Below, one piece after another: positions 11,154 through 26,100 of a stretch of 64,000 bases of DNA. Made by a program: the position numbers and the translations under genes. The stretch comes from Mesostigma viride. Lineage: Eukaryota > Streptophyta > Mesostigmatophyceae > Mesostigmatales > Mesostigmataceae. The stretch is from contig RPFO01000078.1 in NCBI GenBank assembly GCA_009746045.1, positions 577,016-641,015 on the forward strand, read 5' to 3'. Numbering within the stretch: the first letter of the stretch is position 1; every line of letters begins with the position of its first letter. Under the pieces are notes generated by a model. It was not told the origin of the DNA. It saw only the letters and a list, made by a program, of their open reading frames with translations, and made no database searches.

Positions 11154-14100
11154 TGCCTTCAGCCACGACAGTATACATGCTAGGTATGGCTGGTATTCTA
11201 GAGAAAGGGAGAATGGTACGGAGAAGGGCAGATGGCAGCCACAACATTCCACAACAGCGGTGCGCCCGTCACCAAAAGATGCCCATCAACAGCAACCACA
11301 GTGCGTGAAACAACAACAACACACAGCAACGATTGTGTTCATCGACCACGACCACGTTGCCGCCGTCATCAAACAACCACCGTGCCTTTGTCGGCGGTGA
11401 TGTAACCGCGCATCCATCAACCACCGCCACCGAGCGATTGCCAGCATCAATGAGGACCAGTTGTCAGCATTCGTCATCAATGAGGACCGTGGCTTTCATC
11501 AACAACAAGTACCATGCGTTCATCAGCAACGAGAACCACGAGGCATGTGTTGACCATCAACATCCATGCGCACCAGAGCAGCCACGCAGACGGGATTATA
11601 AGAAGCTTACTGCTCTCGGGCAGACCACCAGGCATGGGGGAGCACACAGCGCTTCCACACAGCGCTTCTCAGCCCGTGCATACGAGGGCTGCAAAGCTCT
11701 ATACTAAAAGGGATATTAAATAAGGCTACAGTAATTAGGGATAGTGGAGTGCCACAGAGCGACCAGGGCTATTCATTAGTAGGGGCACTGGTGTATAAAG
11801 AGGTCGATGGTATAGCAGTCACACACGCAGTAGCATACGTTTGACTGCCTGTTACTACTCCGAGTACCATGCTATCTGTATTAGCATGGAGCTCTACTTA
11901 CAATCGCACGCGCTGTTCTCCACACAGATCGGCTTGTTGGCAGGGCAGTTCCAGTCCCGATCCAGGCCGGAGGCGGTGTCAATGCAAACTGCAAGTTAAG
12001 CAGTAGGGACACACGCACACCCACAAACCCGCCCCCCCGCCCCCCATGCATACAGCAAAGCCGCGTCCACACCCACCGCAGAGACAAAATAGCTCAAAGA
12101 AGGTCAGGAGAGATGTCAGAGCATGCCAGGCTTGTAATTGTGCACTGGATGGGAAGCCACAAGAAAAAAGGCTGCTGGCATGGTGAACTCAGTAGCACGA
12201 TAGCTAGAGGTGACTACCGGACAAGCAGCATATGAATAAGAGGCTCACGGCCACTTAACGATAGAATAACTTACTTGGAAAGAGGCTCACCGCCACTTAA
12301 CGATATAATAACTTACTTGGAAAGAGGCTCACGGCCACTTATCGATAGAATAACTTACTTGGAAAGAGGCTCACGGCCACTTAACGATAGAATAACTTAC
12401 TTGGAAAGAGGCTCACGGCCACTTAACGATAGAATAACTTACTTGGAAAGAGGCTCACGGCCACTTAACGATAGAATAACTTACTTGGAAAGAGGCTCAC
12501 GGCCACTTATCGATAGAATAACTTACTTGGAAAGAGGCTCACGGCCACTTAACGATAGAATAACTTACTTGGAAAGAGGCTCACGGCCACTTAACGATAG
12601 AATAACTTACTTGGAAAGAGGCTCACGGCCACTTAACGATAGAATAACTTACTTGGAAAGAGGCTCACGGCCACTTATCGATAGAATAACTTACTTGGAA
12701 AGAGGCTCACGGCCACTTAACGATAGAATAACTTACTTGGAAAGAGGCTCACGGCCACTTAACGATAGAATAACTTACCTGGAAAGAGGCTCACGGCCAC
12801 TTAACGATAGAATAACTTACTTGGAAAGAGGCTCACGGCCACTTAACGATAGAATAACTTACTTGGAAAGAGGCTCACGGCCACTTATCGATAGAATAAC
12901 TTACTTGGAAAGAGGCTCACGGCCACTTAACGATAGAATAACTTACTTGGAAAGAGGCTCACGGCCACTTAACGATAGAATAACTTACTTGGAAAGAGGC
13001 TCACGGCCACTTAACGATAGAATAACTTACCTGGAAAGAGGCTCACGGCCACTTATCGATAGAATAACTTACTTGGAAAGAGGCTCACGGCCACTTAACG
13101 ATAGAATAACTTACTTGGAAAGAGGCTCACGGCCACTTAACGATAGAATAACTTACTTGGAAAGAGGCTCACGGCCACTTAACGATAGAATAACTTACTT
13201 GGAAAGAGGCTCACCGCCACTTAACGATAGAATAACTTACTTGGAAAGAGGCTCACGGCCACTTAACGATAGAATAACTTACTTGGAAAGAGGCTCACGG
13301 CCACTTAACGATAGAATAACTTACTTGGAAAGAGGCTCACGGCCACTTAACGATAGAATAACTTACTTGGAAAGAGGCTCACGGCCACTTAACGATAGAA
13401 TAACTTACTTGGAAAGAGGCTCACGGCCACTTAACGATAGAATAACTTACTTGGAAAGAGGCTCACGGCCACTTAACGATAGAATAACTTACTTGGAAAG
13501 AGGCTCACGGCCACTTAACGATAGAATAACTTACTTGGAAAGAGGCTCACGGCCACTTAACGATAGAATAACTTACTTGGAAAGAGGCTCACGGCCACTT
13601 AACGATAGAATAACTTACTTGGAAAGAGGCTCACGGCCACTTAACGATAGAATAACTTACTTGGAAAGAGGCTCACGGCCACTTAACGATAGAATAACTT
13701 ACTTGGAAAGAGGCTCACGGCCACTTAACGATAGAATAACTTACTTGGAAAGAGGCTCACGGCCACTTAACGATAGAATAACTTACTTGGAAAGAGGCTC
13801 ACGGCCACTTAACGATAGAATAACTTACTTGGAAAGAGGCTCACGGCCACTTAACGATAGAATAACTTACTTGGAAAGAGGCTCACGGCCACTTAACGAT
13901 AGAATAACTTACTTGGAAAGAGGCTCACCGCCACTTAACGATAGAATAACTTACTTGGAAAGAGGCTCACGGCCACTTAACGATAGAATAACTTACTTGG
14001 AAAGAGGCTCACGGCCACTTAACGATAGAATAACTTACTTGAAAAGAGGCTCACGGCCACTTAACGATAGAATAACTTACTTGGAAAGAGGCTCACGGCC

Positions 14101-17100
14101 ACTTAACGATAGAATAACTTACTTGGAAAGAGGCTCACGGCCACTTAACGATAGAATAACTTACTTGGAAAGAGGCTCACGGCCACTTAACGATAGAATA
14201 ACTTACCTGGAAAGAGGCTCACGGCCACTTAACGATAGAATAACTTACTTGGAAAGAGGCTCACGGCCACTTAACGATAGAATAACTTACTTGGAAAGAG
14301 GCTCACGGCCACTTAACGATAGAATAACTTACTTGGAAAGAGGCTCACGGCCACTTAACGATAGAATAACTTACTTGGAAAGAGGCTCACAGCCACTTAA
14401 CGATAGAATAACTTACTTGGAAAGAGGCTCACGGCCACTTAACGATAGAATAACTTACTTGGAAAGAGGCTCACGGCCACTTAACGATAGAATAACTTAC
14501 TTGGAAAGAGGCTCACGGCCACTTAACGATAGAATAACTTACTTGGAAAGAGGCTCACGGCCACTTAACGATAGAATAACTTACCTGGAAAGAGGCTCAC
14601 GGCCACTTAACGATAGAATAACTTACTTGGAAAGAGGCTCACGGCCACTTAACGATAGAATAACTTACTTGGAAAGAGGCTCACGGCCACTTAACGATAG
14701 AATAACTTACTTGGAAAGAGGCTCACGGCCACTTAACGATAGAATAACTTACTTGGAAAGAGGCTCACGGCCACTTAACGATAGAATAACTTACTTGGAA
14801 AGAGGCTCACGGCCACTTAACGATAGAATAACTTACTTGGAAAGAGGCTCACGGCCACTTAACGATAGAATAACTTACTTGGAAAGAGGCTCACGGCCAC
14901 TTAACGATAGAATAACTTACTTGGAAAGAGGCTCACGGCCACTTAACGATAGAATAACTTACCTGGAAAGAGGCTCACGGCCACTTAACGATAGAATAAC
15001 TTACTTGAAAAGAGGCTCACGGCCACTTAACGATAGAATAACTTACTTGGAAAGAGGCTCACGGCCACTTAACGATAGAATAACTTACTTGGAAAGAGGC
15101 TCACGGCCACTTAACGATAGAATAACTTACTTGGAAAGAGGCTCACGGCCACTTAACGATAGAATAACTTACCTGGAAAGAGGCTCACGGCCACTTAACG
15201 ATAGAATAACTTACTTGGAAAGAGGCTCACAGCCACTTAACGATAGAATAACTTACTTGGAAAGAGGCTCACAGCCACTTAACGATAGAATAACTTACTT
15301 GGAAAGAGGCTCACGGCCACTTAACGATAGAATAACTTACCTGGAAAGAGGCTCACGGCCACTTAACGATAGAATAACTTACTTGGAAAGAGGCTCACAG
15401 CCACTTAACGATAGAATAACTTACTTGGAAAGAGGCTCACGGCCACTTAACGATAGAATAACTTACTTGGAAAGAGGCTCACGGCCACTTAACGATAGAA
15501 TAACTTACTTGGAAAGAGGCTCACGGCCACTTAACGATAGAATAACTTACTTGGAAAGAGGCTCACGGCCACTTAACGATAGAATAACTTACTTGGAAAG
15601 AGGCTCACGGCCACTTAACGATAGAATAACTTACTTGGAAAGAGGCTCACGGCCACTTAACGATAGAATAACTTACTTGGAAAGAGGCTCACGGCCACTT
15701 AACGATAGAATAACTTACTTGGAAAGAGGCTCACGGCCACTTAACGATAGAATAACTTACTTGAAAAGAGGCTCACGGCCACTTAACAATGCAATTACTT
15801 GCCTCTTGTTAGTAGGGTTCATGGCTGCAGTGGTGAGTGCTTTGATCTGGCTCTATACACAATCAATTGGGTTATCATCGGGCCCGTACGTAATTCCAAG
15901 CCACCGAAGGTAGGAAGGGGCGAGCTTGGGGGTCTTGCAAGACCGCAGCAAAGCTGGCGAGGCGTGGCCCCAAGGCGAGTTAGACAGGGATCCTTGGAAA
16001 GCAGCCAAGGTACACCCCCCACACACGTTTATGATTGGGGTCCGGCCGACCCAGGGCTGCGATCTTAAACCTAAAATCAAATCCACGGCTGACGATCTTA
16101 AAGTTGAGAGCGGTAGGATCTTAAACCTGATGCGGTATACCTGAGTACATAATCTATCTCGCATACCATTGACCAGCCATTTGTACCTACTTTAAGATCC
16201 TTTGCCCAAAACCAGCCCTGCGATCTTAAACCTGAAATTCCAAAATCCAGGGTCTCAAGATCTTAAACCTGGGAATCTTTAACGGGGGGGGGGGGGGGGG
16301 GGGTGTACGGGGGAGGGTCTGGCATACTGTAGAGGCTTGTCCCCATGCCAAAGGGTCTCAGACCAGGCTCACCAAACATCCAGAAGGGCTTCCCATATAA
16401 CACAATAGTACAAATAGTAGGATTGGTATGCATTAATGAAGAAATATAGAGTGCAGAGGTAAGAGGGACCTGCAACATGAGCGTAGCGAGCATGGAAGAG
16501 GGAAAACCCTGGCAAAAGAGACCGTATGTGGTATAGATATGCTATGTTTCAAGCTTTGGCATATTATCAGTTGTAGTATGCTGAAGTATTACATAACCAA
16601 CGCGAATGTGACAAGTGACTACAGTGGCCTCACAACGGAACACCAAGGCAGACACATTTCCCCAAGATTTCATGATCTAAAAGCCCGCCCTCTTCCCCCC
16701 CCCTTCTCCCCCCGGCTCCCAAGCTTCCCCCCCCCCGCCCTGAACTCGCTGAATTCCTTCCTACGGGAGGACAGATGCCCCAGCGGTGGCATCCATGGAC
16801 GCACCAGGACAAGTCAGCGACGGATAGTTGTTGCCGCGGACTGTCGTGAGTGACGGAGGGTCGGGTCCACAGATTAACGCGTTGTTGGCCACGGACCTGT
16901 AGGGCCATGCATATTGAGCAGGAGCGCGTTCGCAGGACGCAAGAACGAGAGAGGGGCGAGCCATGCAAAGAGTTTCATTAGGGTCGACTAAGTGCCAAAT
17001 GGCGGGCGAGGGCCCCCCATGTGGGAGAGCCCGCGCGTGATGCGAACATAGATTAGATTACTGTGCACTGAAAAATCCACAGGCTGACACGTGCAGAGGC

Positions 17101-20100
17101 GTTCGAAGCAGCACAGCGAGAGACAGAGAGATGGAGAGACAGAGAGATGCCAGGGGATAGTTAGGGGGGGCGTCTATTTAGGCAGAGAATGCTGAGACAC
17201 ACGGGGCGAGTTAGGCAGAGTCGTCCCTAATAGCCTTAGCCTCCTGTCTTTCTCCCGCACACTCCTACGGTAAGAATTGAAGTGCAATTCGTGTGCGACA
17301 GTCGCAGTGACTTTATCTCGTCTAAAATAGTTAGCTTGGATGCGCATGCCTTCCCTTGCCTGCATGGCCACATGGCCACAAGATCTACGCTTTCCTATTC
17401 TTCTATTTTACATTACCGATCACTGTCTGAGCCCATCACCTGGCTATAAACTGCCCCATCTGTGCAAGATGACAACTTTCAACACTCCTTGCAGAGCGGC
17501 CTGGCTAAGTCCAAGGCTGTTGGCGTCATGCCCAGGCACCAGGGTGCAGATGGGCTGGGCGGTAATGGGACACGGAGCAGACCCCACGCCTCGGTTCTCA
17601 GGACCCAAAGTTGTACGTGAACCGCAGCCACTTTGTAGCCCGTACTTTCTAGCCCCTCTTACCCCAACGTACTTAAAAAAAGATTAGTACTAGACAAACG
17701 CTCACTTTATCAAGTAGATTCTGACCCCTAGCCCGCAGTCCCTAGCCCCAAGCGCCAACTTAAAGAAATGCTACTGAATAAACACTTACTATGACTCTAA
17801 CCCCTAGCCTGCAGTCCCTGGCCCCTAATGCCAACCCTTAGCCAGTAATTTAACCCAAACCCAAGCCGATATTTATTCCTACCCCTTCATCCTCGAGCAA
17901 GCCCTCACCCCCGCCCCCCACAATTCCCTCCGATCCCTAAAACTGTCCTCACGGTCCCCGTCCCCCCCCTTACCACCCCGATCCCTTCATCCTCAAAACT
18001 ATAAGCTCAAGGTACCCCAATCATGCGTTAAGGATAAACCCATGCAAAGGGGAGGCGAGGGCTTCACGTACACAGTGACCGTCTGCCCGGCAAACTCGGG
18101 CGGGATGCTGCCACACAGTTGGTTGTTGTAGAAGTTCCTGTTTGGGGGGCGAAGGGGCATGCATTCATCCGCGAAACAGCTGCCGTGGTGAGATGGTTGT
18201 TGGGCTTGTCCCTGTCCACCCACTGCGGGCACAGAGCGAGCACGTCATGACACGGCAGCGCTTCTCCCTCGAACCACCCTTTTGAACCACCCTCGAACAA
18301 CCCTCGAACCACCCTTCAAGGCGGAGAATTCGCGCGCCTTGCAGGAAAGGTCGGGTGCGCACTGCGGTGGGCCCGCTGGATCAAGAGAACGCGCCGCGGT
18401 GGACCGCCCATGGATCACAAAGGCAAAGGAAAAAGTCGGGATGCCAAGCTACCAACGCCCAGCCCCGCTTCGTACTCTTAAACAGTTCCGGAGAAGGGCC
18501 CAGCCAGACAGCCAGAGTTACCCCTGTGGGCTGCATGGGATGGGGGGTGCATCGGGTGCCCACCCCATCCCATGTATATAATGTCGCCGTTGCCGACACA
18601 CGGTGGCATGAGACATACGCAGCAGATGCACCGAGCCTGTGCCCCGTGTCTGTGTCACGCTGCCAGGCTCACGCCCCCTCGCCCCCGCTCCTCCTATCTT
18701 GTGCCTTTTCCACCGATGCGCCCCCCGTTTCCCCCGTTTCCCTCTTACCCTCTTACCCACCCCCGATGCCCACATTCACGCGGAATGGATGCATCCCATG
18801 CAAGAGAAACCATGCCTTTCATGATGACTTTGGTGGGAGAGCCAGCAAAGGTGTGGCTGTCACCTGACATCCGCTGTCCTGCGATGTTACCTCAGCACTT
18901 ACGCCCCCCCAAAGCGTTCGACGCAGGAACTGACTTAGGATTGATTGAGGTTTTTGAGGAGTGAGGCATAGATAGCAGCGATGCGCCGACCTGGCTGATG
19001 GTGCTGTAAGCCATGCTGACCAGCAAGAAAGATACTTAACCTCGTAATTCGCTTCTTCTCACATGTCAACATTCTGGTCAGATAAGCTATAACAAAAGCC
19101 CGTGTCGTTGCCTAATCAACCCACATTATTAGGCCTGGTGCTAAGAGCATAATGTAGCTGGGTGGCGCCCAAGCAACAAGCGCTTCTCCATGGTCCCTAC
19201 CATCTTGCCTAGATTGGACAGCGCTGACGTGAACTTGGGCACGATCCTCGTATAATCAAACCTTTTGCAATCTTCCTAGTATCCACGACATAGTGGTATG
19301 TGATCAAGGCACCGCGCACATGCAAATAAGACACACCAGACTCATGCTCGTACCTAGACACATGCCCCATCTCATGCCCGCGCACACAAGACACACCTGA
19401 CCATGCCTGGGTCCTGTATACCGGACAAGTACAGGAGCAGTCATGGAACGGTCCACAATCTGAACAGGGGACTTACAAACACTGCAGGGCGGGGGGAAAC
19501 GCCAGCGCAGATGGGATGGTGCCACTGAGCTGGTTGTTCGATAAGTTTCTGCATGAGTCGGTATCATAGACGCACAAGCGAGGGGTCCACGCGTCACGGG
19601 CAAGCAGCAGTAATGATAGTGTCAGGCATGACGGGTTGGGGATGCTCACAAGCAGCAGACTTGCAGCCACGAAGTACAATAGCTGAATAGCAAGACACGG
19701 TGGGCACTCTTATCCCAATAGTATGCAAGTACACAAACTGATGCTGTCCCTAGTAAGTACAGCACCCTGGGAACCCTTGTCCCTCATAGGCACGACATGA
19801 TGCAAGGCGCTGTTTTCCCTACTCGGTTGCTGTCCGCCCACCAACTTGCCGGCTGCCTTTGCCCCTCTTGCCTTGCCCCTCTTGCCTTGCCCCTCTTGCC
19901 TTGCCCCTCTTGCCTTGCCCCTCTTGCCTTGCCCCTCTTGCCTTGCCCCTCCTGCCGACAGCCGAGCTCCCCACATGTCTACTGCTCGCCAACGGACGAC
20001 GAATGTGCTAGAGACGCCCGATGATTCGATCCTGGGCTGTAGCTGATTCTTAAAGGCCACATGCCGGGAGGGTCCGAAGAAGGTCCATGCAGGATGGCGA

Positions 20101-23100
20101 GTGCACAAACACAGCTAGATTCGAAAGATGCCAACACATGCGTAGCGAGGCAAAAGTGCAACGAGGTAGGGCAACGACGGCTCGCGGCGAGATCGAGGAT
20201 ACGGGCAGCTCTAGGATGCTAGCGTACAAAAGATTTTTAGAGTGGATAGTATAAGAGAAACGAATCCTAATTTCGCGGGAATGATCCTTCCTTATGTGTA
20301 CATATAAGAATGGCCGGACGTAGCGTGGATCGATTAGCTTGCAATAAATTGACTTGTTTCCTTTGCGTGATTTGCTTTCACTTGAGCAAACCATCATCCT
20401 TGATACATGCATGTAAGAAGATGCTCTCAAATGCAAATGCTGATTAGGAGGGCTTACCAATTATTATCAGGTCCAATTATTATCAGGTCCAGTTAGGACT
20501 CACATCGTGTTCACATTCGACAGTGACCCCAGCTCGGATGAGATTATGCCACTTAGCTGGTTATCATTAAAATACCTGCATGGGATTCATAGGAATGCCA
20601 GGATCCACCACGACATGGAACACGCAAGGAAGGCCTAGTGTCAGAATGTTACTAGGCTGGTCACTATATTCTTTTTTCGAGCCACCTGCATTAACGTTGT
20701 ACTCCAACGATGCCTGATTGTGATCCAAGCCCATTGCTCGATTGCAAGCACGCGCCCCCGTTGCAAGCACTCTGGTGGGCACTTTCAAGCCTTGTTCACA
20801 GTAAGGACGCACAGTGGCAACGTATGGGCAAAATATGGGCCGTCCAAGCAATCCTTGGTCGTTACTTGGTTGTTACGGCGCATGCAGCAGAAGCAGCTCG
20901 GTGGGTAGGTAGGTAGGTAGGTAGGTGGGTGGGTGGGTGGGTGGGTGGGTGGATGGATGGGTGGGCGGACGGGCGGGCGGCGGGCGGGCGGGCGGGCGGG
21001 CGGCGGGCGGGCGGGCGGGCGGGCGGGGCGGGCGGGCGGGCGGGCGGGCGGGGGCGGGCGGGCGGGGGGCGGCGGGCGGGCGGGCGGGTGGGTGGTGTGG
21101 TGGGTGGGTGGGTGGGTGGGTGGGTGGGTGGGTGGGTGGGTGGGTGGGTGGGCGGCCGTGAGGGCGTGCGGCCGCGAGGGAGGGAGGGAGGGAGGGAGGA
21201 GGGAGGGAGGGAGGGAGGGAGGGAGGGAGGGAGGGAGGGAGGGAGGGAGGAGGGAGGGAGGGAGGAGGGAGGAGGGAGGGAGGGAGGGAGGGAGGGAGGA
21301 GGGAGGGAGGAGGAGGGAGGGAGGGAGGGAGGGAGGGAGGGAGGGAGGAGGGAGGGAGGGAGGGAGGGAGGGAGGGAGGGAGGGAGGGAGGGAGGGAGGG
21401 AGGTGGGTGGGTAGGTGGGTGGGTGGAAGGGTAGACCCACCCACATACCGATAAGGGTCTGGGCTTACAAAGAATTTCGGGTGGAAAATGGCTGCAAAAA
21501 ATGGGAGGGGGGGGGGGGGGGGGGGGGGGTTGCTCACGGTGGTTATTATGACAGCCTGCCATGTGGCCCGCAATCACAATGGCTCTCTCCAAGAGTACAA
21601 ACATATACTAGGGTCTAAGTAGGATAGCACGGGGTCATCAAGGATTTCTCATGGCACTACCAACACAGGAATCAATAATAAATTATAGATAGACAAGTAT
21701 AGGGTACGACAAGTGTAGATGAGGGCATGTTTACAGAAGCCGTCTGCATGTGAGGGACTTACATCTCCTCCATGTATCCACACCGACCCAATTCGCCCGG
21801 AACGGTGCCAGTTAGTGCGTTAAAAGCACAGTCTCTGCACATGCAAGGAAGAGGGAGGTGGTATATCCAATTAAGAGCAAGGGCGGCAGGGGAAGTCATT
21901 AAGTGCGTATAGATGGCATGAACTGTTTTTTGCAAAGACAGGGTGAGCTTGTATGCCTGTAGCTATGTTGCAAGTCACGCCCTCCCTTCCCTAACAGTGC
22001 TCGTTTTAGACCTTTTTGCACCGCCAACCCCGCCCCGGCATCAAATCGTGGAAGCCAGGGGGCAGGGACAGCTGCCAGGTTCCCGGCGCCTTGCACTCTA
22101 GATAGCTGAGGGGACCCAAGGGTCCCTCGCAAATCCATTTTCTGCCAAAAAGCCGGTTTGAGGGTCAGTTTGCCTCCTGCCCGCCACTATGTTGGGCGTC
22201 TGCCATCAGAAGTTACCAACATCGTAGGATTCTAACAAGACTGAGGCGCAGTCACTGCACTGAACCGTCTAGCGCCGGAGTAATACTAGTCACCTACTGA
22301 GTACAAACCTAGGCACAGAGGTTCCCTGCCCTGGCAATAATTCTGTAGGGCCTGCCGGCGCGCCGGCCCCGCCCCCGCAACTTTACCGGCCTGCCGGGGC
22401 CGGCACCCCGCTGCCAGGGATCCCTGTCGAGGCCGACACTAAACTGAGCACTGTTCCCCAAGCAGGCAGTTAGTCTCGAAGTGCATGAAACACGTTCACA
22501 AAGTTCCCCTGAAAGTGCAGATAAAAAGATAAACAAATAAACCGAACAAATCAAATGCATTTGGCTAACTGCGCCAGAACGAAATCGAGACCATTATCTT
22601 GCAGCATCGCTTGTGTTATGAAGTGGGGCTCCTGACCCGCACGCACCCAGAGAACGCACAGCAACACACGCGGGCTGCACATGAACCACACACGAACGTT
22701 GCGGAAGTAGACCAAGGAGCGTGGCACGCTCCTCAGATGCCCTCCGGATCACCTGCTAGCGAGGGTACTCTGGGACCGTCACATCTGCTGACTGCATGGG
22801 TGACGTCGCCTGAATCAGAGAATCCAAGGCGTATGCCATTCTAGACAAGGACGATGCGCCGTGCTCAACACACATGTTGTGGGCAGCAGTATATGTTAGA
22901 ACAGCTGTCAATCCTCTATCAGAGGAATCTTACCATGAGGTTTCCTTACTGCCTCATGGGTACAATGATGCCGGTATAAAGGCAATAGTTTACGTAGGGG
23001 GGATCCGTTAAGCAGAAACACGTGAGAGACAACGACAACAAACAACCCCTGATACCATGATGTAGGTATAAAGGCAATAGTTTACCTAGGGGGGATCAGT

Positions 23101-26100
23101 TAAGCAGAAACACGTGAGAGACAACGGCAACAAACAACCCCTGATACCTGATCAAGTGCTCGAAGTGAGCAGTATAATGCCTGCTCTATAATGCCTGCTC
23201 TATACGGACAGCCATGCATAGCGCCACCGCAACTCGATCTGCTCAATACGCCACGGCCCGGCCCAGAACACGCACGCACGGCGACCTTGACTCACATGTA
23301 CTCCAGGGCTGACAGGGACCCCAGCCCAGGCGGGATGGTGCCACTGATCTGGTTGGTGCCGACGGCCCTGCCACCGAGCAGAACGCCACGGCAAGTGTAC
23401 GCCGAGCATGTGAAAGAAGCGCTCCACGAGCGATGAAAGAAGATACAAGCCGATCCAGAACAAGGAATGCAAGGACGCGAGCTGCCATTGGGAGCATGGA
23501 GAACCCCATCCCAGCAACCACCCCCATGCTAAGTCGCTGTAGCTGTCCTTCTGCGAGGGGAATCGCTGCAGATGCCGCAGCCTGGCAATAAACGGCACCA
23601 GCACTCCAGACTTCACTCAAAAAGTTTTTTTAAAAAAATCTTTCAGGCATGAACTATGTAGTAGCAAAAAAGTTACTCTTTGATCCTCCGGTTGATAAGT
23701 ACAAATGCTAAGTAGCATTTGCGATCTCATAATTCTGCCCACCGGAGCCAGCAAGGAACCTGCGGCCCAGTGCCTTTGGGAAGCCTACCTCTCAGTGAAC
23801 AGCCATACGGCGTATAATACGCCGTATGGCGCGTATTATACGCCATACGCAAGATTTCCGTATGGAAATGGGAAAAAAAATACGCACTGCGTATTTTTTG
23901 CGTATTTTTTGCGTATTGCGTATTTTTTGCGTATTTTTTGCGTATGAACCTCGTTCGAAGTACCGTAGCTTCTGGCATCATTTTGGACGGCACGTGGAGC
24001 CGGAACTAGATGCAGCCAAACTGCCACGTCACAATTCCCGGCTTCGTGCATTGCTGCAGATTGCTGCGTGTCGGACTAGGGTCTAGGAGACGAAGGACGA
24101 GGAAATTAGGTGACGAAGTTATGTTGTCTGCCAACAAGGGCGCGCATCTGGCACCTAACATTTAATCGTAGCACAATTGACATCCAGGCACCATGGCTAG
24201 CGACGGTGATGGTGTGGGTCTATGGAACACGATGATAATGGGGCCGACGAGATGCAGGCCGTATTCGAGACTGTCTGGACACACATCGTGAAAACAGACT
24301 CTCAACAAGAAAGGGCAGCCGACAGGTAACTACTAGCTCAGTGACGTGCACACTTTTGGATGCAAAATTCTCGGGTTCTACCACCCGAGCAAGGCTAGCA
24401 CCCGCCATATCATGGGCGCTACGTATGCGAAGGAGGCAAGAGTGAGCGAGTGCAAGAGACCGCCGGAGGCATTACGTCGCAGGCTGCGGGGTATTTGGTG
24501 TGACTCGCGATGCACATAAATGCCTTATTTAGCCATGCAGGCTGCTGCTAGCCAGCCACCGTACCATATGTGTTAATGGTTTAGGGAAGCTGGGTCGGGT
24601 TGCTGGCATGCATGCTATCCTGCACGCTAGCCACATTGTTGGCAGCCCGTATGGATTCTTGCTTCATGTAGATCAATATTGCATGGTGGCCTACCACGAG
24701 TAGGCAAGATGTCTGTTTCTGGCACAATGTCTTATTACTTTTGGCAAGTTGGCCGACTGACCATGTGCAGTATTTCAGTCCTAGTATAGCCATTCCATGC
24801 AGTGATGGCATGGTTTTTTAACTTCAACATACAGTAATGGTGGCAGCGATCTCTATACCACTGCAAGTGTCAATGTGCATGCATATCTACTTGTGTTATT
24901 ATCCTTTTCAGGTGTGCACTGATTGTGCATACAACTTTGTTATTTTGTGCTATTTACAGACATTATTAATAACAACAGATGTACAATGCTTGTATTTGTA
25001 GGCATGCAGCGACGGCAACGGCAATATTATGTGATGATGTGTTAAATAAAGGCAAGTGGTGTTGCAAGAACACAAAAAAAACATGCCTGATTGGTCAGAA
25101 TGTTGAAGAACCCCCTGAACCATGCAAAAAACAGCATTTTCAAGAGTCCCCGTATGGTTTGCGTATTATACCCCGTATGGCGTATTATACACCATACACA
25201 AGGGCCCCGTATGGCTGCGTATTGCGTATGGCTGTACACTGCTACCTCTATGCTGTCACCCTGGGCTGCATAAAGGCAGTCCCCCGAAAGGAGAAACCAT
25301 CCACTGGCACTTGCCAGCAGACACACTGACCACGCAGGCAGAATCATGCAACAAAACTATACACCCTCCTTCAGCATGCCATGATGCACCCTCTGATCAG
25401 GTCAGGCTGCGGTCCATTATCAAACTGAGAGAGGCATCCCGCCGTATCAACCAGTGGATCCATTTCCTCGATTTCTAAAGAAAGCAATGCGGCACAGCCA
25501 TGGCACACAGCGTTCCAACTCAAGGGGCGATGTAAAGGTCCTGTGACTCCTCAGCCGGCAGGTCCTCCACAATCACCTCTTCATTAATTCTCAAGGCAGA
25601 TAACCTGAATCTGATGAGATTCGCACTTACAACATATCGCACACAACTACCAGCAGTTATCTGCCCTATACTGGGTACACACATCAGTAGGGCACCAATA
25701 TGGGGGGCGTGTTCTCATTCCTCAACCTCCCTTCGCCGCAAAGCGACATTTTAGGATTCATGCCATACTGTCCTACTGTATCCCAGTGCCCTGCACATTA
25801 TTACACTATCGCTGTTGTCGAAAAGACTCGCGCACTATGTACGCGCACCTGCAAGCAACTAGCCCCCTATGCAAAGGCAGACTGCTGATCTGCATCCACG
25901 CCGAAAGTAAGAACTTTGGGAAGCTCCTGCGTTGCAAACTGTGTCCGAGGTATCCACCTGTGTGCTGGTTGGTGATGCGCAATTCTGTACAGGAAGCCTG
26001 CCACATCACTACGCATTATGGCAGCTTTAATACCTATTTCTAAGCCCTAGTCATTTCGTGACGCGTTTTCTCTAGTCGACTGTGTCGCAACAGAAACGCC

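Noticed and set aside
12275-15913. 1212-codon open frame on the plus strand
   Set aside because: It is a by-product of a 42-bp satellite whose unit lacks stops in one frame. It lies antisense in an intron of a well-supported gene.
20785-21604. Long Pro-rich and Gly-rich frames on both strands
   Set aside because: All arise from the tetranucleotide G-rich tract, with overlapping frames of equal length on both strands.
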